In this document: positions 34,265 to 43,900 of the stretch, one piece after another
Numbering within the stretch: the stretch's first letter is position 1
How the letters are laid out: every line of letters begins with the position of its first letter
Assembly: GCF_000337795.1 (NCBI RefSeq)
Contig: NZ_AOLP01000018.1
Location: forward strand, 1 to 64,000
Length of the DNA stretch: 64,000 nt
Direction: 5' to 3'
DNA from: Haloferax denitrificans ATCC 35960
GTDB taxonomy: Archaea > Halobacteriota > Halobacteria > Halobacteriales > Haloferacaceae
Notes under the pieces: model-generated
Told to the model about the DNA's origin: nothing
Database searches by the model: none
The model's input: the letters and a program-made list of their open reading frames with translations, nothing else
Position numbers and translations under genes: made by a program

Positions 34265-36616
34265 TCAGGCCCGCGTCCCCGTCAGCGACTCCAACAGCAG
34301 GACGGCCGTGTCCTTCGCCAGCGGGTCGTTCGCGTTGCCGCACTGCGGCGACTGCACGCAGGAGGGACAGCCGTCCTCGCAGTCGCAGTCCGAAATCAGG
34401 TCGGCGGTCTGGCGCATCAGCCCCTCCACGATGTCGTAGCCGGCGCGCGTGATGCCGACCCCGCCGGGGTGGCCGTCGTAGATGAAGATCGTCGACTGGT
34501 CGGTGTGGGCGTGGTACGGCGTCGAGAGCCCGCCGATGTCGCCGCGGTCACAGAGCAGTCGGAGCGGGAACAGCGAAATCATGCCGTGTTCCGCGGCGTG
34601 GATGCCGCCGTTGAAGCCGTAGTCGCGGCCCTCCGGGCGGTCGCTCGATAGCTCGCGCATCTCCCGTTCCACGTCGCCGGGGACGGTGAAGTACAGCGCC
34701 TTCGTCCGCAGGCTCGTCTCCGGGAGGTCGAGCAGTTGCTGGCCGATTGTCGTCCCGCGCTTCGGGTCGCGCCGCTCGAACCCCGTTATCTGCTTTCGCA
34801 TCGTCACCTCCGCGAACCGGACCTCCACGTCGTCTCGCGCCGACAGCGGCTTCGACAGGATGTCCCGCTCGACCGTGATGTGCTTGTCGTGGAGGACGCG
34901 GGTGTAGTAGTCCGCCCACGTCGGCTGGAGTCGGGCCACGTCGCGGTCCAAATCCAACTCGGCGACCTCGTACGTCTGGCCCTGATGGTGGTAGACCGCG
35001 CCGGGATGGGCGTCCCGGAGCGCGTCGTCGAACGCCAGCGTGGCGATGGTCTCGTCGTTCCGCGAGTCCATCAGTTGCACCTCGCGGTCGGTGATGGTTC
35101 GGAGGCTCATCGCGTGTTGCGGGCTCTCGCTCCCGTCGTGGGTCCACCGGAGGCCGTCGTCGGTCTCCCGGCGGGCCAGCGTCCCGTCGGCTTCGAGGTC
35201 GGAGACGACGCCGGGGAACGACCCGCCGAAGTGGGACTCGTCTCCAGTCGAGAGCCAGTTTTCGGCGGCCGCGCAGGCGACGTGCGAGGGGAGGAGATGG
35301 TCGTTTTCCGGGTCGGAGACGGCGCGTTCGGGGTCGCCGTCGAAGAACTCCGCGGGGTGGTTCATCAGGTACTGGTCGAGTTGGTCCTCGCCGCCGACGA
35401 GGACGACGAGCGCGGGCCTGTCGCCGCGTCCCGCCCGCCCGGCCTGTTGCCACGCGGACATCCGCGTGCCGGGGTAGCCGTCGATGAGCACCACGTCGAG
35501 GCCGCCCACGTCGACGCCGAGTTCGAGCGCGTTGGTACTCCAGACGCCCGTGATGTCGCCGTCGTGGAGGCCGGCCTCTATCTCTCGCCGCCGGTCGTGG
35601 GTCAGGGAGGCCTGATACGCCGCCACCTCGCCCGCGAGTTCGTGTTCGCCGCGGCTTCTGAGGTCGCTCGCGCTCTCTGTGGCGTACCGTTCGGCGGCCT
35701 GTCGGGCGCGGGTGAACGCCAGCGTCTGGTGGCCGCGCGCGACGAGGTCGACGAAGAGGTTCTTCGTCTCGACGTGACCCGAGCGCCGCCGCCCCGACCC
35801 GCCGGCGTCGGGGTTGTCGTACTCCGGCGGGTTCCAGAGGAGCCAGTTGGTCTCGCCGGTCCCGCTCGCGTCCTCGTCGACGAGCGTGAAGGAGTCCTCC
35901 CGCTCGCCGGTGATGCGCGCGGCGTGCTCGACGGGGTTGCCGATGGTGGCCGAACAGCAGACGAACTGCGGGTCGGCACCGAACCGCTCGCAGACGCGCT
36001 TGAGCCGGCGGACGAGCAGGGCGACGTGGCTCCCGAACACCCCGCGGTAGCCGTGGACCTCGTCGATGACGACCGTCTCCAGCGAGGAGAAGAACCACTC
36101 CCACAGCCGGTGGGCGTGCGGGAGAAGCGCGTAGTGAACCATGTCGGGGTTCGAAAGCAGGACCGTCGGCATCCGCTTTCTCACCTCGCGCTTCTCCGAT
36201 TTCGACAGCCGGCCGGTGTACTGGTCGACCGAGACGCGACTGCCGAAGCCGAGGCCGCGCGCGAGGTCCGACAGCGTGTCGAGTTGGTCGGCGACGAGCG
36301 CGTTCTGCGGGCCGAGATAGAGCGTCCGCCCGCCGTGGTCCATCGCCCGCTCGAACGCCGGGACGGTGTACGCGAGGCTCTTGCCGCTCGCGGTCCGCGT
36401 CGCCAACACGACGTTGTTCCCGCCGCGGACGGCCTCGACCGCCTCGGCCTGATGCCGGTAGAGCCGGTCGATGCCGCGGTCGTCGAGCGCCGACGCCAAC
36501 CGCGGTTCGAGGTCCACGTCGGCGAACGCCGGCTCGCGCGCCTCGAACCGGCGGTGGGACCGAATCTGCCCCTCGTAGTACGGTCTGGTCCGAAGCCACT
36601 CGATGAGGTCGTCCAC
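34265..36616 (-). CDS. DEAD/DEAH helicase of the MrfA/Hrq1-like group
   Basis: Superfamily 2 helicase of 783 residues. Walker A TRTASGKS is at 73-80, motif II IDEVH near 185, motif III SAT, and motif VI QQAGRAGR. The C-terminal region carries a DUF1998-type Cys cluster (CDCEDGCPSCVQSPQC) that binds metal in MrfA. MrfA repairs mitomycin-type damage in bacteria. The gene starts with GTG at 36616; no in-frame ATG is closer to the motifs. Divergent from the DCC-type gene. Confidence 0.88.
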   Translation of the reverse strand: MDDLIEWLRTRPYYEGQIRSHRRFEAREPAFADVDLEPRLASALDDRGIDRLYRHQAEAVEAVRGGNNVVLATRTASGKSLAYTVPAFERAMDHGGRTLYLGPQNALVADQLDTLSDLARGLGFGSRVSVDQYTGRLSKSEKREVRKRMPTVLLSNPDMVHYALLPHAHRLWEWFFSSLETVVIDEVHGYRGVFGSHVALLVRRLKRVCERFGADPQFVCCSATIGNPVEHAARITGEREDSFTLVDEDASGTGETNWLLWNPPEYDNPDAGGSGRRRSGHVETKNLFVDLVARGHQTLAFTRARQAAERYATESASDLRSRGEHELAGEVAAYQASLTHDRRREIEAGLHDGDITGVWSTNALELGVDVGGLDVVLIDGYPGTRMSAWQQAGRAGRGDRPALVVLVGGEDQLDQYLMNHPAEFFDGDPERAVSDPENDHLLPSHVACAAAENWLSTGDESHFGGSFPGVVSDLEADGTLARRETDDGLRWTHDGSESPQHAMSLRTITDREVQLMDSRNDETIATLAFDDALRDAHPGAVYHHQGQTYEVAELDLDRDVARLQPTWADYYTRVLHDKHITVERDILSKPLSARDDVEVRFAEVTMRKQITGFERRDPKRGTTIGQQLLDLPETSLRTKALYFTVPGDVEREMRELSSDRPEGRDYGFNGGIHAAEHGMISLFPLRLLCDRGDIGGLSTPYHAHTDQSTIFIYDGHPGGVGITRAGYDIVEGLMRQTADLISDCDCEDGCPSCVQSPQCGNANDPLAKDTAVLLLESLTGTRA

Positions 36617-36721
36617 ACGCCCACTGCGGACGTGGTCGCCCTAACGCTGTCGCAGGCCGGAACTGATAGCACACGGCACGCCCGCCGCGCCGCTTTTGTT
36701 CTCTGCGTCCCGACGAAAGCT

Positions 36722-37153
36722 ATGAACGAGTCCGCGGACGCCGTGCTCATCTACGACGGCGAGTGCGCCTACTGCTCTGTCGCCGCGTCGGCGCTGAAGC
36801 GCCTCGACGACGTGGAGGCCATCTCGTGGTACGACGACGCGGCGCAGGCGTTCCTCGACGCCCAGTTCGCCGACGTGCCGTTCGCCATGGTCTTCGTCGA
36901 CCGCCGAGCGCGCCGCGTCTACGCCGGCCGCGCCGCCGCGAAGGAACTCACCGACCGCGCCGGGATGCCCGGTCTCCTCGGCAGTCTCGTCCGCGACAAC
37001 TACGACAGAATCGCCAAGGCCGTCGGTGTCGCCAGCGGCCGCGGTCGCGACCCCGACGACGTCCACAGCGTCTACGACCTCGACGCCGCCGCGGCCGACC
37101 TGTTCCCGGCTCTCCTCGACAACGCCGAAAAGCGACCCGCCGAGCTTTCGTAA
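36722..37153 (+). CDS. DCC-family thiol-disulfide oxidoreductase-like protein
   Basis: 143 residues. The N-terminus VLIYDGECAYCSV has the DGxCxxC motif of the DUF393/DCC family (Cys17, Cys20), with a thioredoxin-like fold. Role in haloarchaea is not known. Short protein with no signal or membrane segment. Starts 105 bases after the helicase start on the opposite strand, sharing a promoter region, and is followed by the DUF123 gene after 21 bases, probably in one transcript. Confidence 0.85.
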   Translation: MNESADAVLIYDGECAYCSVAASALKRLDDVEAISWYDDAAQAFLDAQFADVPFAMVFVDRRARRVYAGRAAAKELTDRAGMPGLLGSLVRDNYDRIAKAVGVASGRGRDPDDVHSVYDLDAAAADLFPALLDNAEKRPAELS

Positions 37154-37174
37154 CCGGACGGACGTACTCCGACT

Positions 37175-37696
37175 ATGACCGCCCCGCGGACCCCGACCGA
37201 CGACGCCCCGACAGTCCACTCGCTCGACCCCGCGGTCCTCGGCACCGACGACGACCCGCTGTCGCTCGACGCTCGGTCGCCCGTCGGGACGTACGCGCTG
37301 GTCTTCGACGCGCCCGCGGTGACCGTCGAGGTCGGCGCGCTGGGCGACCACCGCCTCTCGGCGGGAGCCTACGTCTACGTCGGGAGCGCGTTCGGCACGG
37401 GCGGCCTCCGCCGCGTCCGCCGCCACCGGCGCGTCGCGGCCGGCGACCACGACGCCCGCCACTGGCACGTCGACTACCTCGGCGGGTCCCCCGCGGTCGA
37501 CCTCGCGCGCGTCGTCTGCGTCACCGACCGCGACGTGGAGTGCGCGGTCGCGACCGACCTCGCGTCGTCGCTCGGTGCGGCGGGCGTCGATGGCTTCGGC
37601 TCGTCGGACTGCTCGTGCGACGCGCACCTCGCGCGCGGCGACTCGGTGGAGACGGCGGTTCCCCTCGTCGAAGAAGCGTTTCGGAGCAAAATGTGA
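37175..37696 (+). CDS. DUF123 (GIY-YIG-like) protein
   Basis: 173 residues. TYALVFDAPAVTVEVGALG, GAYVYVGSAFGTGGLRRVRRH and ARHWHVDYL are the DUF123 signatures, a GIY-YIG-like fold often fused to endonuclease III in other archaea; here it is alone. C-terminal DCSCDAHL may bind metal. Two strong hairpins follow the stop codon. Confidence 0.88.
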   Translation: MTAPRTPTDDAPTVHSLDPAVLGTDDDPLSLDARSPVGTYALVFDAPAVTVEVGALGDHRLSAGAYVYVGSAFGTGGLRRVRRHRRVAAGDHDARHWHVDYLGGSPAVDLARVVCVTDRDVECAVATDLASSLGAAGVDGFGSSDCSCDAHLARGDSVETAVPLVEEAFRSKM

Positions 37697-37715
37697 AGGG
37701 GAATGTCTTCCCCTT
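37696..37715 (+). terminator. Hairpin AAGGGGAA-TGTC-TTCCCCTT
   Basis: Perfect 8-base stem with a four-base loop, beginning on the last base of the DUF123 stop codon. Candidate transcript 3' end structure. Confidence 0.5.
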
Positions 37716-37719
37716 CTGA

Positions 37720-37753
37720 CGCCCGAACCGGACCGGGCACCCCGGTTCGGGCG
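37720..37753 (+). terminator. Hairpin with 12-base arms
   Basis: CGCCCGAACCGG (37720-37731) pairs perfectly with CCGGTTCGGGCG (37742-37753) around a 10-base loop. It follows the first hairpin after four bases. No T-tract follows, so it may stabilise rather than terminate. Confidence 0.55.
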
Positions 37754-37826
37754 AAAAGCCGGTTGTCAGAGGCACCCCGGCATACCCTCATACTCCTGCC
37801 ACACGCTTTACTTCACCCATCGCATC

Positions 37827-37857
37827 ACTCACGCACACCGTGAGTTATGCTATATAA
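37827..37857 (+). promoter_or_regulatory. Dyad and TATA box upstream of the regulator at 37919
   Basis: ACTCACG-CACAC-CGTGAGT (37827-37845) abuts a TATA box (TATATAAA near 37850-37857). A second TATA-like TTTATATA occurs at about 37870-37877. A dyad at the BRE side of the box would suit activation or autoregulation. Confidence 0.5.
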
Positions 37858-37918
37858 ATAGTTCGTTTATTTATATACTGAGCGTCGGTTCTCCTGTTAT
37901 TTAAGTAGTAACACGTTC

Positions 37919-38722
37919 ATGCAGTTCGACATGGTTCGGTCCGAGGTCGACGAGGTGTTCGACGTGCTCGCGTCGCGCGCCGACGTGCTCGACGCCGTCG
38001 TTCGCCAGCCTCGGACGACGGCGGAGCTCGCGGACGACCTCCCGGTGTCGCGGTCGACGGTCGACCGCGGGCTTCGCGAGCTGGAGAGCGCGGGCTTCGT
38101 CGAGACGAACGGCGGCGTCCACCGCCCGACGCTCGCCGGTCGAATGGCGCTCGATACGTACGCGCACTTCGTCGAGTGTCTGGACGACATCGACGCGGCC
38201 GCCGCGGTGCTCGACTCGCTCGACTCGGACGCGCCGCTCGCACCGGCGTTCCTCGACGGCTGTGACGCCATCTCCGTCACCGATGGCGGCTCCGGCCCCG
38301 CGCTGTCGAAGCTCACGTCCTTCGTCGAAGAGGCGACGTCGGTACGCGGTTGCGTCCGCGGGGCCCTTCCCTCGCAGGTCGACGCCTACTACCGGGCCGT
38401 CGTCGAGGGCGGCATCCCGGTCGACATGGTCGCCACCGACGACGTGGTCCAGCGGCTCGTCACCGCCTATCGGCCACAGCTCGCCGAGGCGTGGTCGGTC
38501 GACTCCTTTTCGCTCCGGTCGGTCGATTCGCTTCCCTACAGTCTCGTCGTTTCGGACCTCCCGGACGGCCCCGTCGCGTTCCTGGTCGCGTACTCGGAGC
38601 GAGGTCTCGCGGGCGTCATCTACAACGACTCGCGGCCGGCGGTGTCGTGGGCCAGGCGACGCATCGACGACTGGCAGACGGACGCCGCGCCGCTTCCTCG
38701 GCCGCCGACCGACGACCGCTGA
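37919..38722 (+). CDS. Winged-helix regulator, FilR1-like
   Basis: 267 residues. The N-terminal winged helix (VLDAVVRQPRTTAELADDLPVSRSTVDRGLRELESAGFV) is followed by a FilR1/DUF1724-like middle domain (about 90-250), which presumably senses a ligand. Same architecture as the regulator at 868-1650. Preceded by an AT-rich region of about 150 bases. No clear target gene; the aminotransferase follows 81 bases downstream on the same strand. Confidence 0.85.
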   Translation: MQFDMVRSEVDEVFDVLASRADVLDAVVRQPRTTAELADDLPVSRSTVDRGLRELESAGFVETNGGVHRPTLAGRMALDTYAHFVECLDDIDAAAAVLDSLDSDAPLAPAFLDGCDAISVTDGGSGPALSKLTSFVEEATSVRGCVRGALPSQVDAYYRAVVEGGIPVDMVATDDVVQRLVTAYRPQLAEAWSVDSFSLRSVDSLPYSLVVSDLPDGPVAFLVAYSERGLAGVIYNDSRPAVSWARRRIDDWQTDAAPLPRPPTDDR

Positions 38723-38803
38723 GCGCCCCGCCGTCCCCCATCGCCTGCGGCCGATGTCCCCGAGACCCCAACGACTTACGGCAGTGCCCGCGAAGGAGTC
38801 CCA

Positions 38804-39931
38804 ATGACGACGACGTTTCCCGGAATTCCCTATCTGGAGTGGATTGTCGACCGGGTGGACGAGGCCACCCACGACCTCGCGACGAGCGACCTCGGCTCGT
38901 CCCGGCGCGGCGACGACCTCGTCCCGCCGGTTCTCGCGGGTCGCTCGGACCCCGAAGACGCGACGCTTGCCGGCCAACTCGCGGACCGCTACGGCGTCTC
39001 CGAGTCGTCGGTCCTCGTCACCGCGGGCGCGACGAACGCGAACTTCCTCGCCGCCTGCGCCCTCCTCGACCTCGCGTCCGGCGACGACGAAGACCGTGAC
39101 GAATCCGACGCCTCGCGCCCGCAGGTGCTCGTGGAGAAGCCGGGCTACCAGCCGCTCGTTGTCACCTCGGAGGCGCTCGGCGCGCGCGTCGACCGCTTCG
39201 TCCGCCCGCCGGAGTACGACTACGAACTCGAACCGCCCCGCCTCGACGGGGCCTCGACCGACGCCTTCGCGTTCGCCATCGTCACCAACCGCCACAACCC
39301 GTCGGGCAAACTCACGCCGCGCGCGGAACTCGCCGAGGTCGCGGCGGCCGCGGCCGACGCCGGCGGCTACCTCCTCGTCGACGAGGTGTACGCGCCCTTC
39401 GTCGACCCCGCGGTTGACGGCCCCTTCGGCGGCACCACGGCGTCCGGCCTCGACAACACCGTCGTCACCGGGTCGCTGACGAAGTTCTACGGCCTCGGCG
39501 GCCTCCGCGTCGGCTGGATTATCGCCCCCGAGGAGGTCGTCGAGCGTGCCCGCTCGGCGTCGATGTACCTCCCCGCGGTCGCCGAACCGAGCACCAAACT
39601 CGCCCGGCGCGCGCTCCACCACAGCGACGAGATAGAGGCCGCCGCCCGCGAGCACCTCTCGGCCAACCACGACCTCCTCGCGTCGTTCGTCGCCGAGCGC
39701 GACGACCTCGATGGGCGCATCCACGCCGGCGGGACGTTCGCCTTCCTCGACCACGCCGACGCCGACGGCGACGCGGTCGCGGACGCCGCGTGGGACCGCG
39801 GCGTGCTCGTCGTCCCCGGCCGATTTTTCGACTCGCCGGAGTCGTTCCGCATCTCGCTGGGCGGCGACCCCGAGGCGATGGGAACCGGCCTCGAAGCCTT
39901 CGGCGACGCGCTCGACGACCTCGCCGAGTAG
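38804..39931 (+). CDS. PLP-dependent aminotransferase class I/II
   Basis: 375 residues. The PLP lysine is Lys227 in TGSLTKFYGLGGLRVGW, with NPSG (NRHNPSGKLTP) and LVDEVYAPF as the other cofactor contacts. Substrate specificity cannot be read from sequence; nearest types are aspartate/aromatic-like or threonine-phosphate-like. A TATA-like CTTACGG at 38774-38780 favours a leaderless transcript. Convergent with the CBS-ParB gene. Confidence 0.9.
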   Translation: MTTTFPGIPYLEWIVDRVDEATHDLATSDLGSSRRGDDLVPPVLAGRSDPEDATLAGQLADRYGVSESSVLVTAGATNANFLAACALLDLASGDDEDRDESDASRPQVLVEKPGYQPLVVTSEALGARVDRFVRPPEYDYELEPPRLDGASTDAFAFAIVTNRHNPSGKLTPRAELAEVAAAAADAGGYLLVDEVYAPFVDPAVDGPFGGTTASGLDNTVVTGSLTKFYGLGGLRVGWIIAPEEVVERARSASMYLPAVAEPSTKLARRALHHSDEIEAAAREHLSANHDLLASFVAERDDLDGRIHAGGTFAFLDHADADGDAVADAAWDRGVLVVPGRFFDSPESFRISLGGDPEAMGTGLEAFGDALDDLAE

Positions 39932-39979
39932 CCCGCCGCGCCACCACCCCACCGTTTTCGCCTCCTCGCTCCGCGTTCG

Positions 39980-40777
39980 CTACTGTTCTGTCTTCTCGAT
40001 GAGCGGGTGTTGGAGGTAGTCGTTGACCTCCACGTCCGCGAGCGACCGGAGGCCGCCGAGTCGGGCCATCTTGCGTAGGCCCAATTCGTCGACGTCCTCC
40101 GACGAGACCGTGAGCACGTGCGCGAGCATCCGGTCGATATCGAGCCGCCTCGCGGCCATCGCCCGGTGGTGGCCGTCGACGAGGAGCGTCTCGGACCCGT
40201 GGGAGACGACGATGAGCGGCTCCGCGAGACCGTTCTGGAGTTCGTACTTCCGGCCCTCGAGCTCGTCGCCGTAGACCTCCCGCTGGGTCGGAATCAGCGA
40301 GCCGACCTCGACTTCCCGCTCGCCGACGTCGATTGACGTGTCGTGGGTCCGTTCGAGCATCTCGCGGGTGCTCTGGACCTTCGAGGGCGTCGTCCGCTCG
40401 ATTTGGCTCCGCACCGCGTCGCCGTTCGAAAACAGGCCGAGCAACACTCGGTCGTCGTCGACGACGGGGAGGAACTGGTGGCCGGTGCGGAAGATGACGC
40501 GCGCGGCGTTCTTCACCGTCATCTCCGGGCGGACGACCACGAGGTCGCGGCTCATCACCGACTCGACCCGCACGTCGCCGTTGACCTCCAAGAGGTCTAT
40601 CGCGCCGACGAACCCGAGGAGGCGGTTCTCGTCGTCGACCACCGGGAGGCCGCCGTACTGCGGTCCCGCCTTGAGTTTGTCGACCACGTCTGTGACCCAC
40701 GCGTCGGGGCCGACGGTCTCCACGCCGGTCGTCATGTACGCGTCGACGCGCACGTCGTCGAGTTCCATCGGTGTCAT
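39980..40777 (-). CDS. CBS-pair protein with ParB/Srx-like domain
   Basis: 265 residues. Two CBS domains (about 8-60 and 70-125; YMTTGVETVGPDAWVTDVV, VMSRDLVVVRPEMTVKNAARVI) that likely bind adenine nucleotides, followed by a ParB/sulfiredoxin-like region with LLVDGHHRAMAARRL, the ParB N-terminal signature. This links nucleotide sensing with a CTP- or ATP-binding fold. An alternative ATG lies at 40768. Function unknown; the combination is found in archaea. Confidence 0.85.
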   Translation of the reverse strand: MTPMELDDVRVDAYMTTGVETVGPDAWVTDVVDKLKAGPQYGGLPVVDDENRLLGFVGAIDLLEVNGDVRVESVMSRDLVVVRPEMTVKNAARVIFRTGHQFLPVVDDDRVLLGLFSNGDAVRSQIERTTPSKVQSTREMLERTHDTSIDVGEREVEVGSLIPTQREVYGDELEGRKYELQNGLAEPLIVVSHGSETLLVDGHHRAMAARRLDIDRMLAHVLTVSSEDVDELGLRKMARLGGLRSLADVEVNDYLQHPLIEKTEQ

Positions 40778-40907
40778 GGCTGGTTCCCTCGCATCTCCGT
40801 CGTCCCGCGGTTGGCCGCCGAGCGCCCTAAACGTATCTGCGACGAAAAACGAGGCGGGACGGCGACCGGCGGCGCGCTCGAATCGGTTGTTTCTGCCGTC
40901 GCGTCGC

Positions 40908-43900
40908 TTACGCGTCGATGGCGCGCGCGATCATCTCGACGGGGTGCGGCGGGTCGTCGGTCGCGCCGTCCATGTCTTCGAGTTGCGTCCGGCAGGACGC
41001 GCCGGGGGCGACGACCACGTCGCCCGGACTCTCGGCCACTTGGCCTTCGAGGATGTTCCCGATGGCCTTCGACATGGAGTAGTGTTCGGCCTCGTAGCCG
41101 AACGACCCGGACATCCCGCAACACGTCGAGTCCAGCGGGTCCACCTCGAAGCCGGCGCGGCGGAGGACGCCCACCGCGTGGTGGTCCTTCTTCGTGGACT
41201 TCTGGTGGCAGTGGCCGTGGTACGTCAGGTAGTCGTCCTGCGGGCGGAACGACAGCGACTCGTCCAGCCGGAACGCGTCGACGTACTCCATGACGCCGTA
41301 GGCGTGTTCCGCGACGGCTTCCACGTCGTCGCCGGAGAGCAGGTCGAGGTAGTCCGACTGGAACATCACCGCGTCCGAGGGCTCACAGAGGACGATGTCC
41401 CAGCCCTCTGCGACGGCGGGCGCGAGCGCCTCGACGTTCTGCTCGGCGTCGGCGCGGGCCTTGTCGAGAAAGCCCTTCGAGTGCGGCGGTCGGCCGGAGC
41501 CGGCGACGCCCTCCGGAATCCGGAGGTGGACGTTCGCGGCCTCAAGCGCCTTCACGGCGGCCTTGCCGACCTCGGGGTGGTTGTAGTTCGTGTAGGTGTC
41601 GGGGAACAACAGCGCCTTGCGGTCGGCCTCCGCCTCCGGGACGCCGGCCCCGCCGCGGCTCTCGAACCAGTCGACGAAGCTCGTCGAATGGAACGTCGGG
41701 AGCGAGCGCTCCTTGGCGATGCCGACGGTCTTCTCCATGACCGTCCGCGCGCCCGGCACCTTCGTCGCCGCGTTGGCGAGCGGGGCGAACGCGGACCCGA
41801 GCTTCGACAGCGAATCGATGTTGGCAAAGAGCTTGTCGCGGAGGCTGGAGCCGTTTCGCTGGTGGTACTCGTGGACGACCTCGGCTTTCATCTTCGCCAT
41901 GTCGACCTCGCTCGGGCAGTCCTTCGAACAGCCCTTACAGCCGACACAGAGGTCGAGCACCTCGTCGACGAACTCGTCTGTGAACAGCTCGTCTTCGGGG
42001 AGGCCGCCGCTCATGGCCTGCCGGAGCATGTTGGCGCGGCCGCGAGTCGCCTGAATCTCCTCCTCGGCGGCGCGGAACGTCGGACACATGACGCCGCCGA
42101 CGGTGGACTGCTGGCCGCGACAGCCCGCACAGCCGTGGCAGAGTTCGACCATGCCCTCGAACCCGTTGTCGTTGTCCCAGTTCAGCGCCGGCTCGAAGCC
42201 GGCGTCGAACTCGTAGTCGGGGGAAAAGCGGAGGTTCTCGGTCATGTCGTGGTCGCCGCAGATGTTCCCCGGATTGAGGAGCCAGTCGGGGTCGAACGCG
42301 GTCTTGAGGTCGCGGAAGACGTTCCACAGGTGGTCGCCGTACAGCTTGCGGTTCCACTGGGTTCGCGCCCGGCCGTCGCCGTGCTCGCCGGAGACGGAGC
42401 CGCCGTACTTGACGACCAAGTCCGTCACCTCGTCGGCGATGGCCTCGAACGTCTCGACGCCCTCGGCGGTCTTCGTGTTGACGAGCGGGCGGATGTGCAG
42501 GACGCCCGGCCCCGCGTGGGCGTAGTACGACGCGAAGGTGTCGTGTTCGTCGAGGATGTCCTGGAAGTCGGAGACGTACGCCGGGAGGTTCTCCGCCGGG
42601 ATGGCGGTGTCCTCGATGTACGCGATGTGCTTCTCGTCGGTCGTCCGCGACAGCAGAATCGGGAGGCCGGACTTGCGCATCTTCCAGAACTTCGCGCGGG
42701 TGTCGGCGTCGTGGGCCTCCATGAAGTCGGTCGCGCGGCGCTCCGTTTCGGTCACCGAGGCCGAGCCCTCCTCGGGGTCGAACTCGGTCCCGTCGGGGTC
42801 GATGACGCGGTCTTCGATGAGGTTCGCCACCTTCTGTTTGCCCGCCTCGTCGGAGTCGGCGTAGAACTCCACGAGGAGCGTCGAGTCCGTGCCCTCGGGG
42901 AGCATCCCGACCACGTCCGCGAACTCGGCGGTGTCCCGCGCGAGGTCGAGAAGCACGTCGTCCATGACCTCGACGGCCGCGGGCTCGTGTTCGAGGATGG
43001 GGGCCACGTCGTGCATCGCGTCGATGACGTCGTCGTAGGTGAGAAGCGCCACCGACGCGGTGTTCGGAATCTCCTCCAGCGAGACGGTCGCCTTCGTCAC
43101 GACGCCGAGGGTGCCCTCGCTCCCGGCGACGAGCCGGCCGAGGTTGACGCGGCCGGCCTCCCAGTCCTCGTCGATACCGGCGTCGTCGGGCGTGCGGCGC
43201 TCGCCGCGCATCTCGTCGACGAGCATGTCGAGGTTGTAGCCCGAGACGTTGCGCTTCAGGTCGGGGAAGCGCTCGGAAATCTCGTCGGCCTCCTCGTCGA
43301 GTATCCGCGCGATTTCGGCGTAGATTCGGGCTTCGAGGTCGCCGTCGGGGTCACCTGACTCGCGGAGTTCGTCGACGCTCACCTCGCCGAACGTCGTCAC
43401 CGTCCCGTCGGCGAGGACGACTTCGAGTTCCTCGATGTAGTAGTCGGTCTTGCCGTACTTCAGCGAGTGCGAGCCGGTGGAGTTGTTGCCGATTGCGCCG
43501 CCGAGCGCGGAGCGGTCGCCCCACGCCGGGTCGGGCGCGAACTTCAGGCCGTGGGGGGCGAGTTCCTCGTTGAGTTCGCCGAGGCGGACGCCCGCCTCGG
43601 CCGTCGCGGTCCGCGCCTCGGGGTCGATTTCCTCGACGCCGCCCATGTGGCGGACGAGGTCGAGGACGACGGCCTCGTTGACGGTCTGGCCGGCGAGGCT
43701 CGTGCCGCCGCCGCGGGGGAGGACGGGAATCTCGCGGTCGGCGCAGTACTCCATCACCGCCGCCACGTCGGCCGTCGAGGTCGGCATGACGACGCCGATG
43801 GGGACTTGCTCGTACGCCGACGCGTCGGTCGCGTACAGCGTTCTCGTGTAGGTGTCGAAGCGCACGTCGCCCTCGACGAGGGACTGGAGGTCTTCGACCA

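Noticed and set aside
34736-37153. 805-codon frame ending with the DCC protein
   Set aside because: Only the last 143 codons are real (start 36722); the rest is the mirror of the helicase gene.
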